Assembly (NCBI RefSeq): GCF_000485595.1
Contig: NW_014577761.1
Span: 5,763-53,284, forward strand
Source: Priapulus caudatus
Lineage: Eukaryota; Priapulida; Priapulimorpha; Priapulimorphida; Priapulidae
Length of the DNA stretch: 47,522 bases
Direction of reading: 5' to 3'
Shown here: positions 11,308-22,325 of the stretch, piece after piece
Layout of the letters: the number at the start of each line of letters is the position of its first letter
How positions within the stretch are numbered: the first letter of the stretch is position 1
Position numbers and translations under genes: made by a program
The notes under the pieces: model-generated
What the model saw: the letters and a program-made list of their open reading frames with translations, nothing else
Databases searched by the model: none
Told to the model about the DNA's origin: nothing

Positions 11308-11637
11308 CTCCTCCCTTTTTTAGACTCAAACTCAACCAACTCTAAACTTGTAGATCTCTGTCTCATTTAGACTATCCAGAATAATTACTCTGCACGTTTG
11401 ACAAATGTCCAATATGAAAATGTCTATTTTCTGAAATACCACTTTAACAGAATACCGTAACATTTTTCTTCCTTCTCTCCTCCTAAAACTGACTTGGTCG
11501 TAACACTTAAACACTCCAAAATATAGGGGAGTAACTAGAATTGGTAACTAACATTAACTCGTGAACTTGTCAAATAGCCATACCGTCAATTTCACGACAC
11601 TGAACACAGTAGGCACTGTAGGCCTATAGTCCGTTCA

Positions 11638-14600
11638 TTAATTGAGTCTGTCTACCGGTTTGCGGATACGGGTAGACACCCTGAGTGGAACAACAGGAGT
11701 CTCTGGAACCACATGGCTAGCATGAGGACTAGCGTGTCCCCAAATCAAGGTCATTTTTCTCACTAGAAATAGCAGTCTCGGTGGGCTGCTGAGTGTCGAC
11801 TATTGGAGAATCAACACCGTCTTATGGAACTGTGGCCAGTCTAGGACCAACTGGAGGGTAAAACTCCCCAGGCTTTTCCAACACAGCATTCTCTGGCTCC
11901 GTTAACCCCTTCTTGCCCTCAAACTTGAGTAGGTGGTCCACATAGACATGCCTCAAACTTCGCCCAACCCGAACAAAATAGAATGTTGGTCCCATGCATT
12001 TCACCACTGTTCCCAGAGACCACTTAGAGTCACTATGATTTTTCAAACTGACAGCACCATTCGGTTCAAATTCATGGAATTTCACTCTGTTTCGATCATG
12101 CTAATATTTCTGCTGCCACTGTTTGTCAACTACATGCTCTTCAAGATTTGGCACTAGCACGCTGAATCTTGTACGTGCTCTGCGGCCAAGGAACAGTTCT
12201 GACGGTGTCTGTCCCGTAACGGAATGCGGTGTATTCCTGTAGCGGATCAAGAACTTTGCCAGTCGATGTCCCATAGGCAGATTTTCACCCTCTTGCTTAA
12301 CTTTCTCGATTTCCTTCAGTAGTGCCATCTTGACAATTTGCACTGACCTCTCTGCAGCTCCGTTAGAGGCTGGGTGATAGGGTGGAACAAGAATATGGCG
12401 GACACCATTCCGTTTCAAGAACAGCGCAAACTCTTCTGCTATGAATTGTGGTCCGTTATCTGAACACAATGTTTCGGGTAGCCCATACCGTGAGAACCAA
12501 GATCTCAAAACCTCAATGGTTTTCTCTGCTGTAGTCGAGTGCATGTGTGCTACTTCGATCTATTTTGAGTGGCTGTCCACCAGTATGAAGAAATAGTCAC
12601 CAGTCTTCTCCGCGAAATCCACATGCACTCGCTGAAACACGCAAGTAGGCCACTTCCAGGGATGCAGCGGTACCACTGGAGGGCTCCTCCTGACTGCTTG
12701 GCAAACGGTGCACCCCTTTATTAACTGTTGAATGTCCTGATCGAGTCCGGGCCACCACATATAACTTCGTGCGATAGACTTGGTTGACACAATTCCTTGG
12801 TGCCCCTCATGTAATTCTTGCAGGAGCCTGGTCCGAAATTCCGTAGGAATGACCACACGCATACCCCACATTATGCAATTTTGCAAGATAAACAGTTCAT
12901 TTCTCCTCAAGAAATAGGGTTTCAGCTTCTCCTCCTCAGGCTTCAAATATCCAGGCCAACCATTCTGGATGTAGTGACGCACTCTGCTCAACTCAGTGTC
13001 CCTACTAGTGCGTTTTGCAATGTCCTTTGCTCTGACTGGCAGCTCCTCCAGGCTGGAGAAAAAGAATTTCTCTGCTGCCTCGACATCTTCGCGTTCTTCC
13101 GACTCATGGCTCGGAAGGCGTGATAATGCATCTGCGTTTGCATTATCCTTGGATCGGCGATAAGACACAGTATACTGATAGGCTTGTAGGATTACTGCCC
13201 AACGCTGCATTCTGGCAGCAGCTAAGGTTGGAATACCGGTCTTGGGACCCAAGATCTTTACTAACGGTTGATGGTCCGTGAAGAGATGAAACTGAAGTCC
13301 ATAGAGATATTCATGGAATTTACGAACTCCTTAAATGATCGCAAGCGCCTCTTTTTCAATTTGCAAATAGTTCTGTTCACTAGGTGTGAGAGTTCTGGAG
13401 GCAAATGCGACTGGTCGCTCCTCTCCATCAATCTCGTGAGAAATCACAGCTCCTACCCCATAGGGTGAAGCATCGGTCGCAAGTAGGAGCTTCTGCTTCG
13501 TATCATACGGCACTAACGCGTTACTTTCTAAGAGCACGGTTTTGCTCCTCTTGATAGCCTCAGCACAACTTTCAGTCCAGTTCCACTCTACTTCCTGCTT
13601 GTAAGGTTAACAGCGCATGTAATGGATGTAACAGGGTGCTGAGGTTCGGGATGAAGTTTGCGTAGAAATTCAAGAGGCCTAAATAAGATCTCAACTCTTG
13701 AACATTGCGCGGTTGCAGAGCATTTTCAATTGCAGTGACTTTATCCTTCAGCGGATGTCTTTGCCGTCTTTGTCCACCTCGTACCCTACGTACTCCATAC
13801 TTGGCTTCTCGAAGACACATTTCACCCATTTTGCCTGAATCCCGTGTTTATCCGTGCCAATGCTTCTTCGACTACAGACAAATGTTCCTGTGGAGAGGTA
13901 CGAATCGCGATATCATCAATCCCACACTGAACAGTGTCCATTCCCTGTAACACCTGATCCATCATGGATTGAAACATACTCGGTGCGGAAGCAATTTCAT
14001 ATGTTAAACTGGTATACTGGTACAGCCCCTGAGTGTTTATGGTCAAATACTGGCAACTGTCCTCATCTAGCTCCATCTGCTAATAGGCATTGGAAAGGTC
14101 GATCTTACTAAACATGGTGCCATCTCCCATAATCGCAAACATATCCTCGATATCTGCCAATGGGTATGGGTTATCAAGCAACACAGTATTTACAGACGCC
14201 TTAAAATCACCACAGATTCTTATCGAGCCATCTTTCTTAGGCACACATACTATTGCCGATGCCCAATCACTCCTCTCAACCTTCCTGATCACTCCCTCTG
14301 ACTCTAACTTGTCCAGTTCCTTGTCAATTTCCGGCTTCAACGCATACGGCACAGGTCGAGCCTAATGCTTGCTTTAAACCCTTTTACAGTACCTAGCTTC
14401 TTCTCGAATACGCACTTGTACTTATCGAGTACATCCTCTATAGTATGCGGTTTGGGTTGCACCTCTACACTAAAGATATTGGCCCAATTCAACTTCAAGC
14501 TACCGAGCCAATTCCTACCAAGCAAAGCAGGTCCGGACTGCTCCACTACAACTAATGGCAACACAACTTTCTGACCATTATGCACCACTTCTGCTGACAT

Positions 14601-14832
14601 CTCACCACAAACGGACAGTTTACCACCTCCGTATACTTTTAGTTGCAGCTTTGATGAACTTAGCGGAATATGTGCAAAAATCACGGTCGTACACGGTTTT
14701 GGGCAAAATCGAGACACTGGCTCCAGTATCAAATTTCATGGGCAAATTCTTGCCACCGCATTTAAGAACAACTTCGAACCCATTCGATATTCCCGATTCC
14801 ATCGAATACATTCCGAGTACCGATTCCTCCAT
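11638..14832 (-). pseudogene. Ty3/gypsy pol pseudogene (PR-RT-RNase H-IN)
   Basis: Reading leftward: protease with FDTGASVSILP at 14701-14736, LLGRNWL, RT (VERSDWASAIV, then DLSNAY), a changed catalytic motif GIDD in place of the usual Y-x-DD near 13912-13923, RNase H (ATDASPYG, FTDHQPLV), integrase zinc region (HEGHQGI, CTVCQ), and a complete D,D,E triad (VHVDFAE, CSDNGPQF, SNGAAERS). The tail ends in RVSTRIRKPVDRLN with TAA at 11638-11640. Stops occur after SNAY (near 14078), after HSK (near 12557) and at 12101-12103; several frameshifts lie in RT and protease. The polyprotein cannot be made as is. Confidence 0.92.
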
Positions 14833-14859
14833 TTCCTCACATGTATTTGATCAACGATT

Positions 14860-14990
14860 TGGAATGGCACACTTTTTTGACGTGCCCAATACGCCCGTAT
14901 TTTCGACATTCCACCGATTTGGCTGGACAAGTTGGGTTTCAACCAAAATGACCCCGTTTTCCGCAACGATAACACTCGTCGTTCCGATTT
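14860..14990 (-). pseudogene. Gag zinc-knuckle remnant
   Basis: Minus-strand translation shows CYRCGKRGHFG followed by a stop and a cysteine, then a second knuckle CRKYGRIGHVKKVC, in which the second cysteine of the CCHC motif is tyrosine. This is the nucleocapsid end of gag. Confidence 0.75.
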
Positions 14991-15117
14991 GGTCGACAAC
15001 TTCCACTAGAGTGCCTAGGCCCGTCTGCACTAGGTCGACGATTTCCCTTTTTAAACTTGGCGACCCTTGTGTGCTGAACTTTTCACGGCTGACTGAAACT
15101 GAATGGTTCCATTTACA

Positions 15118-15720
15118 CTACTCGTGGCCTCTACCCATTAACTTCATCTGATAGTCTACAGCTTCATATGCACGCGCCAACTCACAAGCTCTGGCCAATG
15201 TCAATCCGTCTTGCTCAAGACATTTTCGCCTCAGTTTAGCTGAAGAACACTTTTCAATCAACTGATCCCGAATTTCCTCGTCTACATTCGGGAAGTTACT
15301 GAACTTTGCCTGGGCACGAAGACGTGACGTAAATTTATCCACAGTCTCCCCAGAATCCTGGGACAATCAACGGAAAACATGTCTTTCATAGGGCTCATTC
15401 ACCTTAGTGATGAAGTATGCATCCAATGTAAGTACAAAATGTATATACACACATGGTGCCTCCGGGATATCCCTCCCGTCCGCATCTACTCTGGTTGGGC
15501 CTGGACCAGGGTCTGACAAAGTGTCAAACAGTTCTTGTACTTCTGGCCTCGCCGTGTGCAGCAACAATGCCCGTTTTTGTGGCGCATTTACCACCGCTTT
15601 TGCGTCGAGAAAGTACTGGAACGATTTCTTCCATTTGGCCCAGCGTGGTCCCAACTAGGAAGCATGGCCTGTCATATCGAACGGCCTTACGGCTCCAATT
15701 TCCAAACTTATGGCTGCCAT
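15118..15720 (-). pseudogene. Ty3/gypsy gag capsid remnant
   Basis: The likely start ATG is at 15718-15720 (MAAISLEIGAVRPF), about 45 bp inside the right-hand LTR. The capsid-like part includes WAKWKKSFQYFL, the RALLLHTARPEVQELF stretch and GETVDKFTSRLRAQAKF, as in gypsy gag proteins. In-frame stops lie at 15655-15657 and 15364-15366. The order gag-PR-RT-RH-IN is canonical for Ty3/gypsy. Confidence 0.8.
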
Positions 15721-15765
15721 TATGCATCAAACGACTCATCAAGACTTTAACTAACTCGTCGCCAC

Positions 15766-15934
15766 TGTTATGTCTTCGCACCTAGGCTCTATGCCCGGCT
15801 CCCGGCCTTAGTAAAAGACTAATATTCAAAAGCTTGGCGTATAATCATCCATCTTTTATTTCTCTTCTAGAACCGAGTGGCAGCTCCACCGTACAGCGGT
15901 AATTATTACTCTATTGAAAACCTAATACATTACA
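15766..15934 (-). repeat. 5' LTR of the minus-strand gypsy element
   Basis: 169-bp partner of 11139-11307. The tRNA-Ser-type primer binding site lies at 15755-15764, one base from the LTR edge, which fixes this as the 5' LTR. Confidence 0.93.
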
Positions 15935-15939
15935 GTTAC

Positions 15940-16329
15940 GTCTCAATTCCATACGTTTCAAAGAATTTAATTTCATTACAGTAACTGGAGAAAGCTGTGA
16001 ACTGTTTCGACTTATGTTCATTCCTTTATTGCAAGTATTGTAAGTGTTATATCATATTGTAGGCTAACGCAAACAGGATCGGGGCTGACAACTATTGTAA
16101 CACATCTTTATTTACAATCATTATGTAGCTGGTGTTGGTTGGTTAGCTGTTGTAACACCAAACAACCTTATATGTTGGTATTCGTTTGAATTATTATATA
16201 GTTAATTATATAGTTCATCAAATCACACAGCACGAAAGTACGGAAGAAGTACGCAAGTAATCAGTAACAGCTCAAATTATTTCCTGTTTCGAGTAATAGC
16301 TTTGGAAAGTAGTATTAAAACCAATAGCA
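15940..16329. other. Non-coding, AT-rich interval
   Basis: No gene seen. A purine-rich AACAGGATCGGGGC near 16070 is followed by TGACAACTATTGTAACAC, which could be the polypurine tract and LTR start of the BEL element that hosts the neighbouring gypsy; this is a guess without a second LTR. Confidence 0.35.
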
Positions 16330-17274
16330 TTAAAGGATGCGATCAAGAAGGAACTTGACCTCATGGTGAAAGACGGTGTCATCACAAAAGGTGACAGAAC
16401 CATCTGATTGGGTTTCGAGTCTAGCGTACTCACACAAGAAGGATGGCAGCCTACGTGTATGCTTGGACCCAAGACATCTGAACCAGGCTCTAAAACGTCC
16501 ACACCACAAAATCCCTACAATCGAGGAACTGACGCATCATTACACAGTTGCTAAAGTTTTCTCGAAACTGAATGTCATGGCAGGGCCGGACAGTATACCA
16601 GCATTATTGTTATTGCTGCGACCAAGCAGATATTCTCAGAACATGGGATTCCGTCGTGTCATCAGTGACAATGGACCGCAGTTTGCTTCTGAAGCATATC
16701 GAGATTTTGTAAGACAGTGGCGTTTTGATCACGTGACCTCATTGCCAATATACCTAGTCAAACAGCTTTATCGAGAGACAGGTACGTCATGTACTTCAGA
16801 AGTCCCTACTTCAGAAGTCCAAAACAAGTAGGAACAGACATAGCCCTAGCTATGCTGAGTCTCCGTACTACACCCATTAGCCAGTACTTGCCGAGTCCGG
16901 GCGAGTTACTCACAAGCCGTAAGCTACGTTCGAACGTATCGGCTAAGATACCCGGCCACAATATAGTAATGCTGACCACGTTAGTGGCCAGTTGCAACAG
17001 CGACAAGAACGTCAGAATACCACGACCGTACAGCACATGCCCTGCCACCTCTCATGCCTGGACAAGCAGTGGTGTGGAGGATCATAAGACTAGTCGCTGG
17101 CATCCCGCCATTATTGTGTCGAAGTGTAGTGAACCAAGGTCATACATAATAGAAGCGCCTAATGGGAAGACATTGGGGAGAAAACGTGTACATATGCGAG
17201 AGACAGCAGATCCCATGGGATCGCCACCACTGGGATCGACCACGAGATCACCGATTCCCGTGGAAAGGCGCTAA
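16330..17274 (+). pseudogene. Ty3/gypsy pol remnant with RT-to-IN deletion
   Basis: RT N-terminal motifs (TEPSDWVSSLAYSHKKDGSLR, then HLNQALKRPHHKIPTIEEL and AKVFSKL) run to about 16575. The text then jumps to the integrase core: VISDNGPQFASEAY near 16660, and a C-terminal part with LSLRTTPISQYLPSPGELL and a HPAIIVSKCSEPRSYIIEAP stretch. The RT catalytic YxDD, RNase H, the first integrase Asp and the Glu are missing or disrupted. This lineage differs from the other two gypsy copies in wording. No LTRs were found. Confidence 0.8.
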
Positions 17275-17909
17275 CCCTGGCTGCCCAGCAATGATATCGT
17301 CGACGGAAGCGAAGTGTGAACAATTCCCGTATATAGACTCAACCAAACTTATATACAAAACATGTTAAAAGTAAGTAAACAGTAAAGAAACCTCCACGAT
17401 ACAAATGATTATGATGGGTGATACATGATAGATGAAACAGTATCGACATTTATAGTATATTATACACAGTTAAAGACTTGACTGTATTGCATCACAAGCA
17501 GTAATAATCTTTATTTCTTTATGAACAGTGTTATTGAATGTGATGAGGTACTACAACAGAAAGTATCTAAGAAAGACTTTTACTGCATGCTATTTCCAAT
17601 AGTCCAATTATGTAATGCATGCTATTTTGGTTAAATGAAAAATTCAATTATCTGTGTTCAGTATAATCTCATAAGCACTTCTCTGATAAAAGGGGTTGTA
17701 ATAGTGTGGACTACATCCTACGCACATGCACACATTCTATGAACTAGTGATTAATGTTAGATACAGCGCAGATTGACGCCACCCTCTCTTGTTCCCCAGC
17801 TTGAGTGTGGAAAGCCGCAACATGTACCAGCTCCAGCATTAAACTACCTTTTTGAGTTACCGGTACATCACTCTTCACCATTACTTAACACTATAGGTAC
17901 ATAATACCA
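17275..17909. other. Non-coding interval
   Basis: AT-rich sequence without a supported gene or recognised repeat. It ends in the left target duplication of the foldback element. Confidence 0.55.
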
Positions 17910-18669
17910 GGAGTAGATAATAGGGAAGGAGTGTGACATCAATAAACAAGGGAAATTCGTCATTTACTAGCCTTAAAATATCTACGATTTACTACGCGTA
18001 ATGCAACCAACTTGAGCTCAAATCGTACACAGTACATTCGTCTAGCATCGTGAGAAATCGTTTCCTCGTATACACCTGCAATCCGGAGATATAGACTAAA
18101 ACGTACGACACGATTTTACATTCTGTAGCCAGCAAAATCAATGCGTTCAGAGACGAATTTGAAACAAAAGGCAGCTACTAACGCACTATTGCTAACTCAG
18201 CGAGCAATGTGGCTCGCTGGGAGATTAGGCATCAATGCAGCACTCGGCGAGATAACCTTTGACCTGATACACAGCTACATACCAGCATGCTGGCATACAG
18301 CTGGCATGCCCCCATACCATGCACGCACGCCAACCGCAATCAGCAGCAGATCGGACTCAAATCTCCCAGCGAGCCACATTGCCCGCCGAGTTAGCAATAG
18401 CGGGTTAGTAGCTGCTTTTTGTTTCAAATTCGTCTCTGAACGCATCGATTTTGCTGGCTACAGAATGGAAAATTATGTCGTACGTTTTAATCTATATCTC
18501 CGGATTGCGGGTGTATACGAGGAAACGATTTCGCACGATGCTAGGCGAATGTACTGTGTACAATTTGAAGTTACGTTACGCCTAGTAAATCGTAGGTATT
18601 TTAAGGCTAGTAAATGACGAATTTCCCTTGTTTATTGATGTCACACTCCTTCCCTATTATCTACTCCTG
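17910..18669. mobile_element. 760-bp foldback element with ~318-bp inverted arms
   Basis: The left arm (17910 to about 18227) and right arm (about 18352 to 18669) are inverted copies with over 90 percent identity by eye, starting GGAGTAGATAATAGGGAAGG. The flanks repeat ATAATACCA at 17901-17909 and 18670-18678; depending on where the end is set this is a 7-9-bp duplication. Long arms with a 9-bp duplication fit Mutator-like (MULE) non-autonomous elements. It lies about 290 bp downstream of the AMD1 stop codon, so it may be transcribed as 3' UTR. Confidence 0.9.
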
Positions 18670-18960
18670 ATAATACCAAGAAAATATAAACTATTAACAC
18701 AGTTTATCTCCTAATTACTTCTAGATGTAATAAACCTGTACATATCAGATCAAAGCCACACATTACATTTAGTATTATAATATAGTACTAATATTATAAT
18801 ATACTACCACGAAAATTTCAATATGAACAATTTAGCAACTATAAAATGCTAATGTCACAAATTTTTCATCCTAACTGACTCTAAAATTCTGTCTGTCCGA
18901 GCGGCAAGTTTTGTTCTTGAATGTCTGTCGTAGTTTCCCACTCGTCAGCAGGCCCATCCC

Positions 18961-19095
18961 TCAGCTAGGGGCCTTTTGGAAACTCAGGTACCGCAGATCA
19001 TAGTTTTCAAAGTGAACATGCTGTGCAGCGTCCTTTCGATAATTACTGAACTTGTATTCAGTGTGAGTGGTGCACGAGATGTCCGCGACGGAGTG
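18961..19095 (-). CDS. AMD1: AMD1 last coding exon
   Basis: 135 nt including TGA at 18961-18963; acceptor TTTTGTTATAG. It encodes [20 protein letters not shown] through [16 protein letters not shown]. The Asn-Tyr-Asp pattern and length match the C-terminus of animal AdoMetDC. This part of the protein varies between species, so the call rests on length, phase, acceptor and the NYDL pattern. No AATAAA is visible on the minus strand before the foldback element. Confidence 0.85.
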   Translation of the reverse strand, partial: HSVADISCTTHTEYKFSNYRKDAAQHVHFENYDLRYLSFQKAPS

Positions 19096-22000
19096 CTATA
19101 ACAAAATTTTTTTCATAAACGGCCCGTGTCAAGAGAATTTTATTAATACGTTTGGCATCATAACCAGCTGCATTGTTAGATTAACTGTAGAAATGCAGTT
19201 AAAAAATAGACTACGTAACTCGTTACATTATTTTATTCATTACGTCTTACATTAGTCAAAATAATCAATTGCTGGAAAAATATTACATATATACACCACT
19301 GAGACTGCAAATTTAATCCTTCCCCAAACTAGTCTGTGAGTTCAGTCTACTCACAATTTTTGTAATGTGTACATACTAATTGCTATCCCAAGCTAAATAG
19401 GTGCTAGTCTAGACTAAGTCAGCTCATATAATTGAAGTGGTTATCTTGTACGAAGTTCACCTGCACTAAGTTGTGTGTACATGATCCGGGCCAGGTGTAG
19501 GCTAAATTTTGATATACATGTGTGCACAGTCTTATTTGGGTGACATATGAAAGTAAAAAACGTCTGCAATTGAGTCAGCAATTTTGTTGTCGACCTTCCA
19601 TACCCGTACAATAAAGGTAGTTCCTAAGCCCAGTGGCGTACGCAGGATTTTCGAAAGAGGGGTGTTACAGACATGCCAACATTCAATGAAGCCAAAGAGT
19701 AATGATTTCTAAATTCCTGGTTTTGACAAACGCCGCAGGTGTCCCCCTCCCTTTGAGGGGGGGTTTAGGGGTCCTCCCCCAAAAAAATTTTGAAACTTAG
19801 ATGCTCTGTGGTGCATTCTGGAGCCATCTGTGGCACTTTCAGCATTGATTTAAATTAGGCAAAATGATGTTTTTCTGCCTGAAAATAGTGGGGGAAATCA
19901 AGAATTATTTCAGAGATTTATCAAACGAGAACTAAATTTTATTACAGTAAACTTGTGCATACACCCACAATCATAGGGAACATTAATGGATCAGGATACC
20001 CTGATTATGTTATTTTTCTTATTGACTCAATAGTGATTACATAGTGACACAAAATATCTCAGATCTCTGCTAAACAAAAACAAGTGCCGCGGAGCGACAG
20101 CGCTCATCTAACGTCTACTGCGGTGACTCTGTGGTGGAGTGGTGGGATTCTAGTAAACCCTGTTAGTCCCAAATGTGTTCACATTGGAATTTATTGACGA
20201 TCCCCCGCATGTGCCGAATATCGTGACGGAACGTCGAGGCGTTAAGATTTGTGCCAACTGTTGACGGACGAGCGGCCGGACGCACGACGGACGGACGGAC
20301 GACGGACGGACGGACGATCATGCGATTCTACAAGCTGCATCTGACTTATGTCAGATGAGCTAAAAAATGACTATACATGTACTACAAACACTTTCACAAA
20401 ATGTGTCAGTTCTCTAGATCTGCTGAAGAAATAAATGAAAAGTTTGCTGAAGAAATAAATGACTATACAATGTACATTGTAGTGACTACAAACATGCTTT
20501 CTACAAGATTCACAGTTGCTCTGGCGTGACAAGTGACCACTGACGTAGAATAAGCTGTGCAACAAAACATTAAAAAGATCTCAAGTTCTCTGTTAAACAC
20601 GAAACACGCTGATTTACATGAAAGCCGTCTGTCAGTGTCTACATCAGCGAAAAATTTTTAAATTTAAGAAAAACTTTAAAAATAATAATTTTTTTACTTA
20701 AAATTAAATTTATTGAATTTATAAAAGTCGTAATAATGGATGACTAAGGCGTAAATGTGCCGTAATTAATACAACGCAAAAGTCGTAATAATTAGCGCTC
20801 AAATCGTAACCCATGGTTGGCATGGTCTGGTGTTAGGAGCATCACAGGGGGGGTGTCCTGGGGGGACTGGCCCGCAGGGATTATTTTGAAATTAGCCACC
20901 TCCCGTCAGATGCGGTTTTCTGCGCGAGCATGGGGGGCGCGGACCCCTCTGACCCCCCGCTGTACACATGCCCCTGGAAACTGTAAGACTCTTGATACGT
21001 GTTGCGCTTGCCACTGGCGGGTGGGGCCTCGGGGTAATTCATGATTCATCAAGCTGGCGTATGGCAAAATATTTTGTGCGTAAAATCTTTGTGTGGCGTA
21101 CGCAATCGAATGTTTCTTGAGTTGGGCGCATGTAGTCAACGCAGTTAATTTAGTTTCGGCGTACGGCGCAAGCGAGCGCCGGGTTAGGTGCGATTCAGAT
21201 CAGAGCTAATAATTTACGTAGAACTCTTTGCGTAGGAAGTGGCATGGTGTCAGAGAGAGAGAGAGTAGGTGTGGCGTGCAGTGGTGTGTGTGTGAGAGAG
21301 AGAGAGAGAGGAGTGTGGCGGTTGTGTTGTGTATGTGACAGAGAGAAGAGAGACGAGAGAGAGAGAGAGGGGAGAGCGGAGGGAGGGATGAGGGAGAAGA
21401 GAAGAGAAGAGAAGAGTAGAGAGAGAGGAGAGAGAAGAGACGAGAGGCGCCAAGCGAANNNNNNNNNNNNNNNNNNNNNNNNNNNNNNNNNNNNNNNNNN
21501 NNNNNNNNNNNNNNNNNNNNNNNNNNNNNNNNNNNNNNNNNNNNNNNNNNNNNNNNNNNNNNNNNNNNNNNNNNNNNNNNNNNNNNNNNNNNNNNNNNNN
21601 NNNNNNNNNNNNNNNNNNNNNNNNNNNNNNNNNNNNNNNNNNNNNNNNNNNNNNNNNNNNNNNNNNNNNNNNNNNNNNNNNNNNNNNNNNNNNNNNNNNN
21701 NNNNNNNNNNNNNNNNNNNNNNNNNNNNNNNNNNNNNNNNNNNNNNNNNNNNNNNNNNNNNNNNNNNNNNNNNNNNNNNNNNNNNNNNNNNNNNNNNNNN
21801 NNNNNNNNNNNNNNNNNNNNNNNNNNNNNNNNNNNNNNNNNNNNNNNNNNNNNNNNNNNNNNNNNNNNNNNNNNNNNNNNNNNNNNNNNNNNNNNNNNNN
21901 NNNNNNNNNNNNNNNNNNNNNNNNNNNNNNNNNNNNNNNNNNNNNNNNNNNNNNNNNNNNNNNNNNNNNNNNNNNNNNNNNNNNNNNNNNNNNNNNNNNN

Positions 22001-22265
22001 NNNNNNNNNNNNNNNNNNNNNNNNNNNNNNNNNNNNNNNNNNNNNNNNNNNNNNNNNNNNNNNNNNNNNNNNNNNNNNNNNNNNNNNNNNNNNNNNNNNN
22101 NNNNNNNNNNNNNNNNNNNNNNNNNNNNNNNNNNNNNNNNNNNNNNNNNNNNNNNNNNNNNNNNNNNNNNNNNNNNNNNNNNNNNNNNNNNNNNNNNNNN
22201 NNNNNNNNNNNNNNNNNNNNNNNNNNNNNNNNNNNNNNNNNNNNNNNNNNNNNNNNNNNNNNNNN

Positions 22266-22325
<60 letters not shown>

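Larger units (their letters stand above)
11139..15934 (-). mobile_element. Full-length Ty3/gypsy LTR retrotransposon
   Basis: Both LTRs are present (11139-11307 and 15766-15934), flanked by a 5-bp target duplication GTTAC at 11134-11138 and 15935-15939. The primer binding site TGGCGACGAG lies next to the right-hand LTR on the minus strand and matches the 3' end of tRNA-Ser(GCU) as known in animals. A polypurine tract (AAAAAAGGGAGGAG) adjoins the left LTR. I counted 12 differences between the LTRs, about 7 percent, so the insertion is not recent. It sits just beyond the BEL/Pao pol stop. Confidence 0.95.

Noticed and set aside
18141-18617. 158-codon open frame
   Set aside because: It lies entirely within the foldback element and reads through both inverted arms, so it is a by-product of the palindrome.
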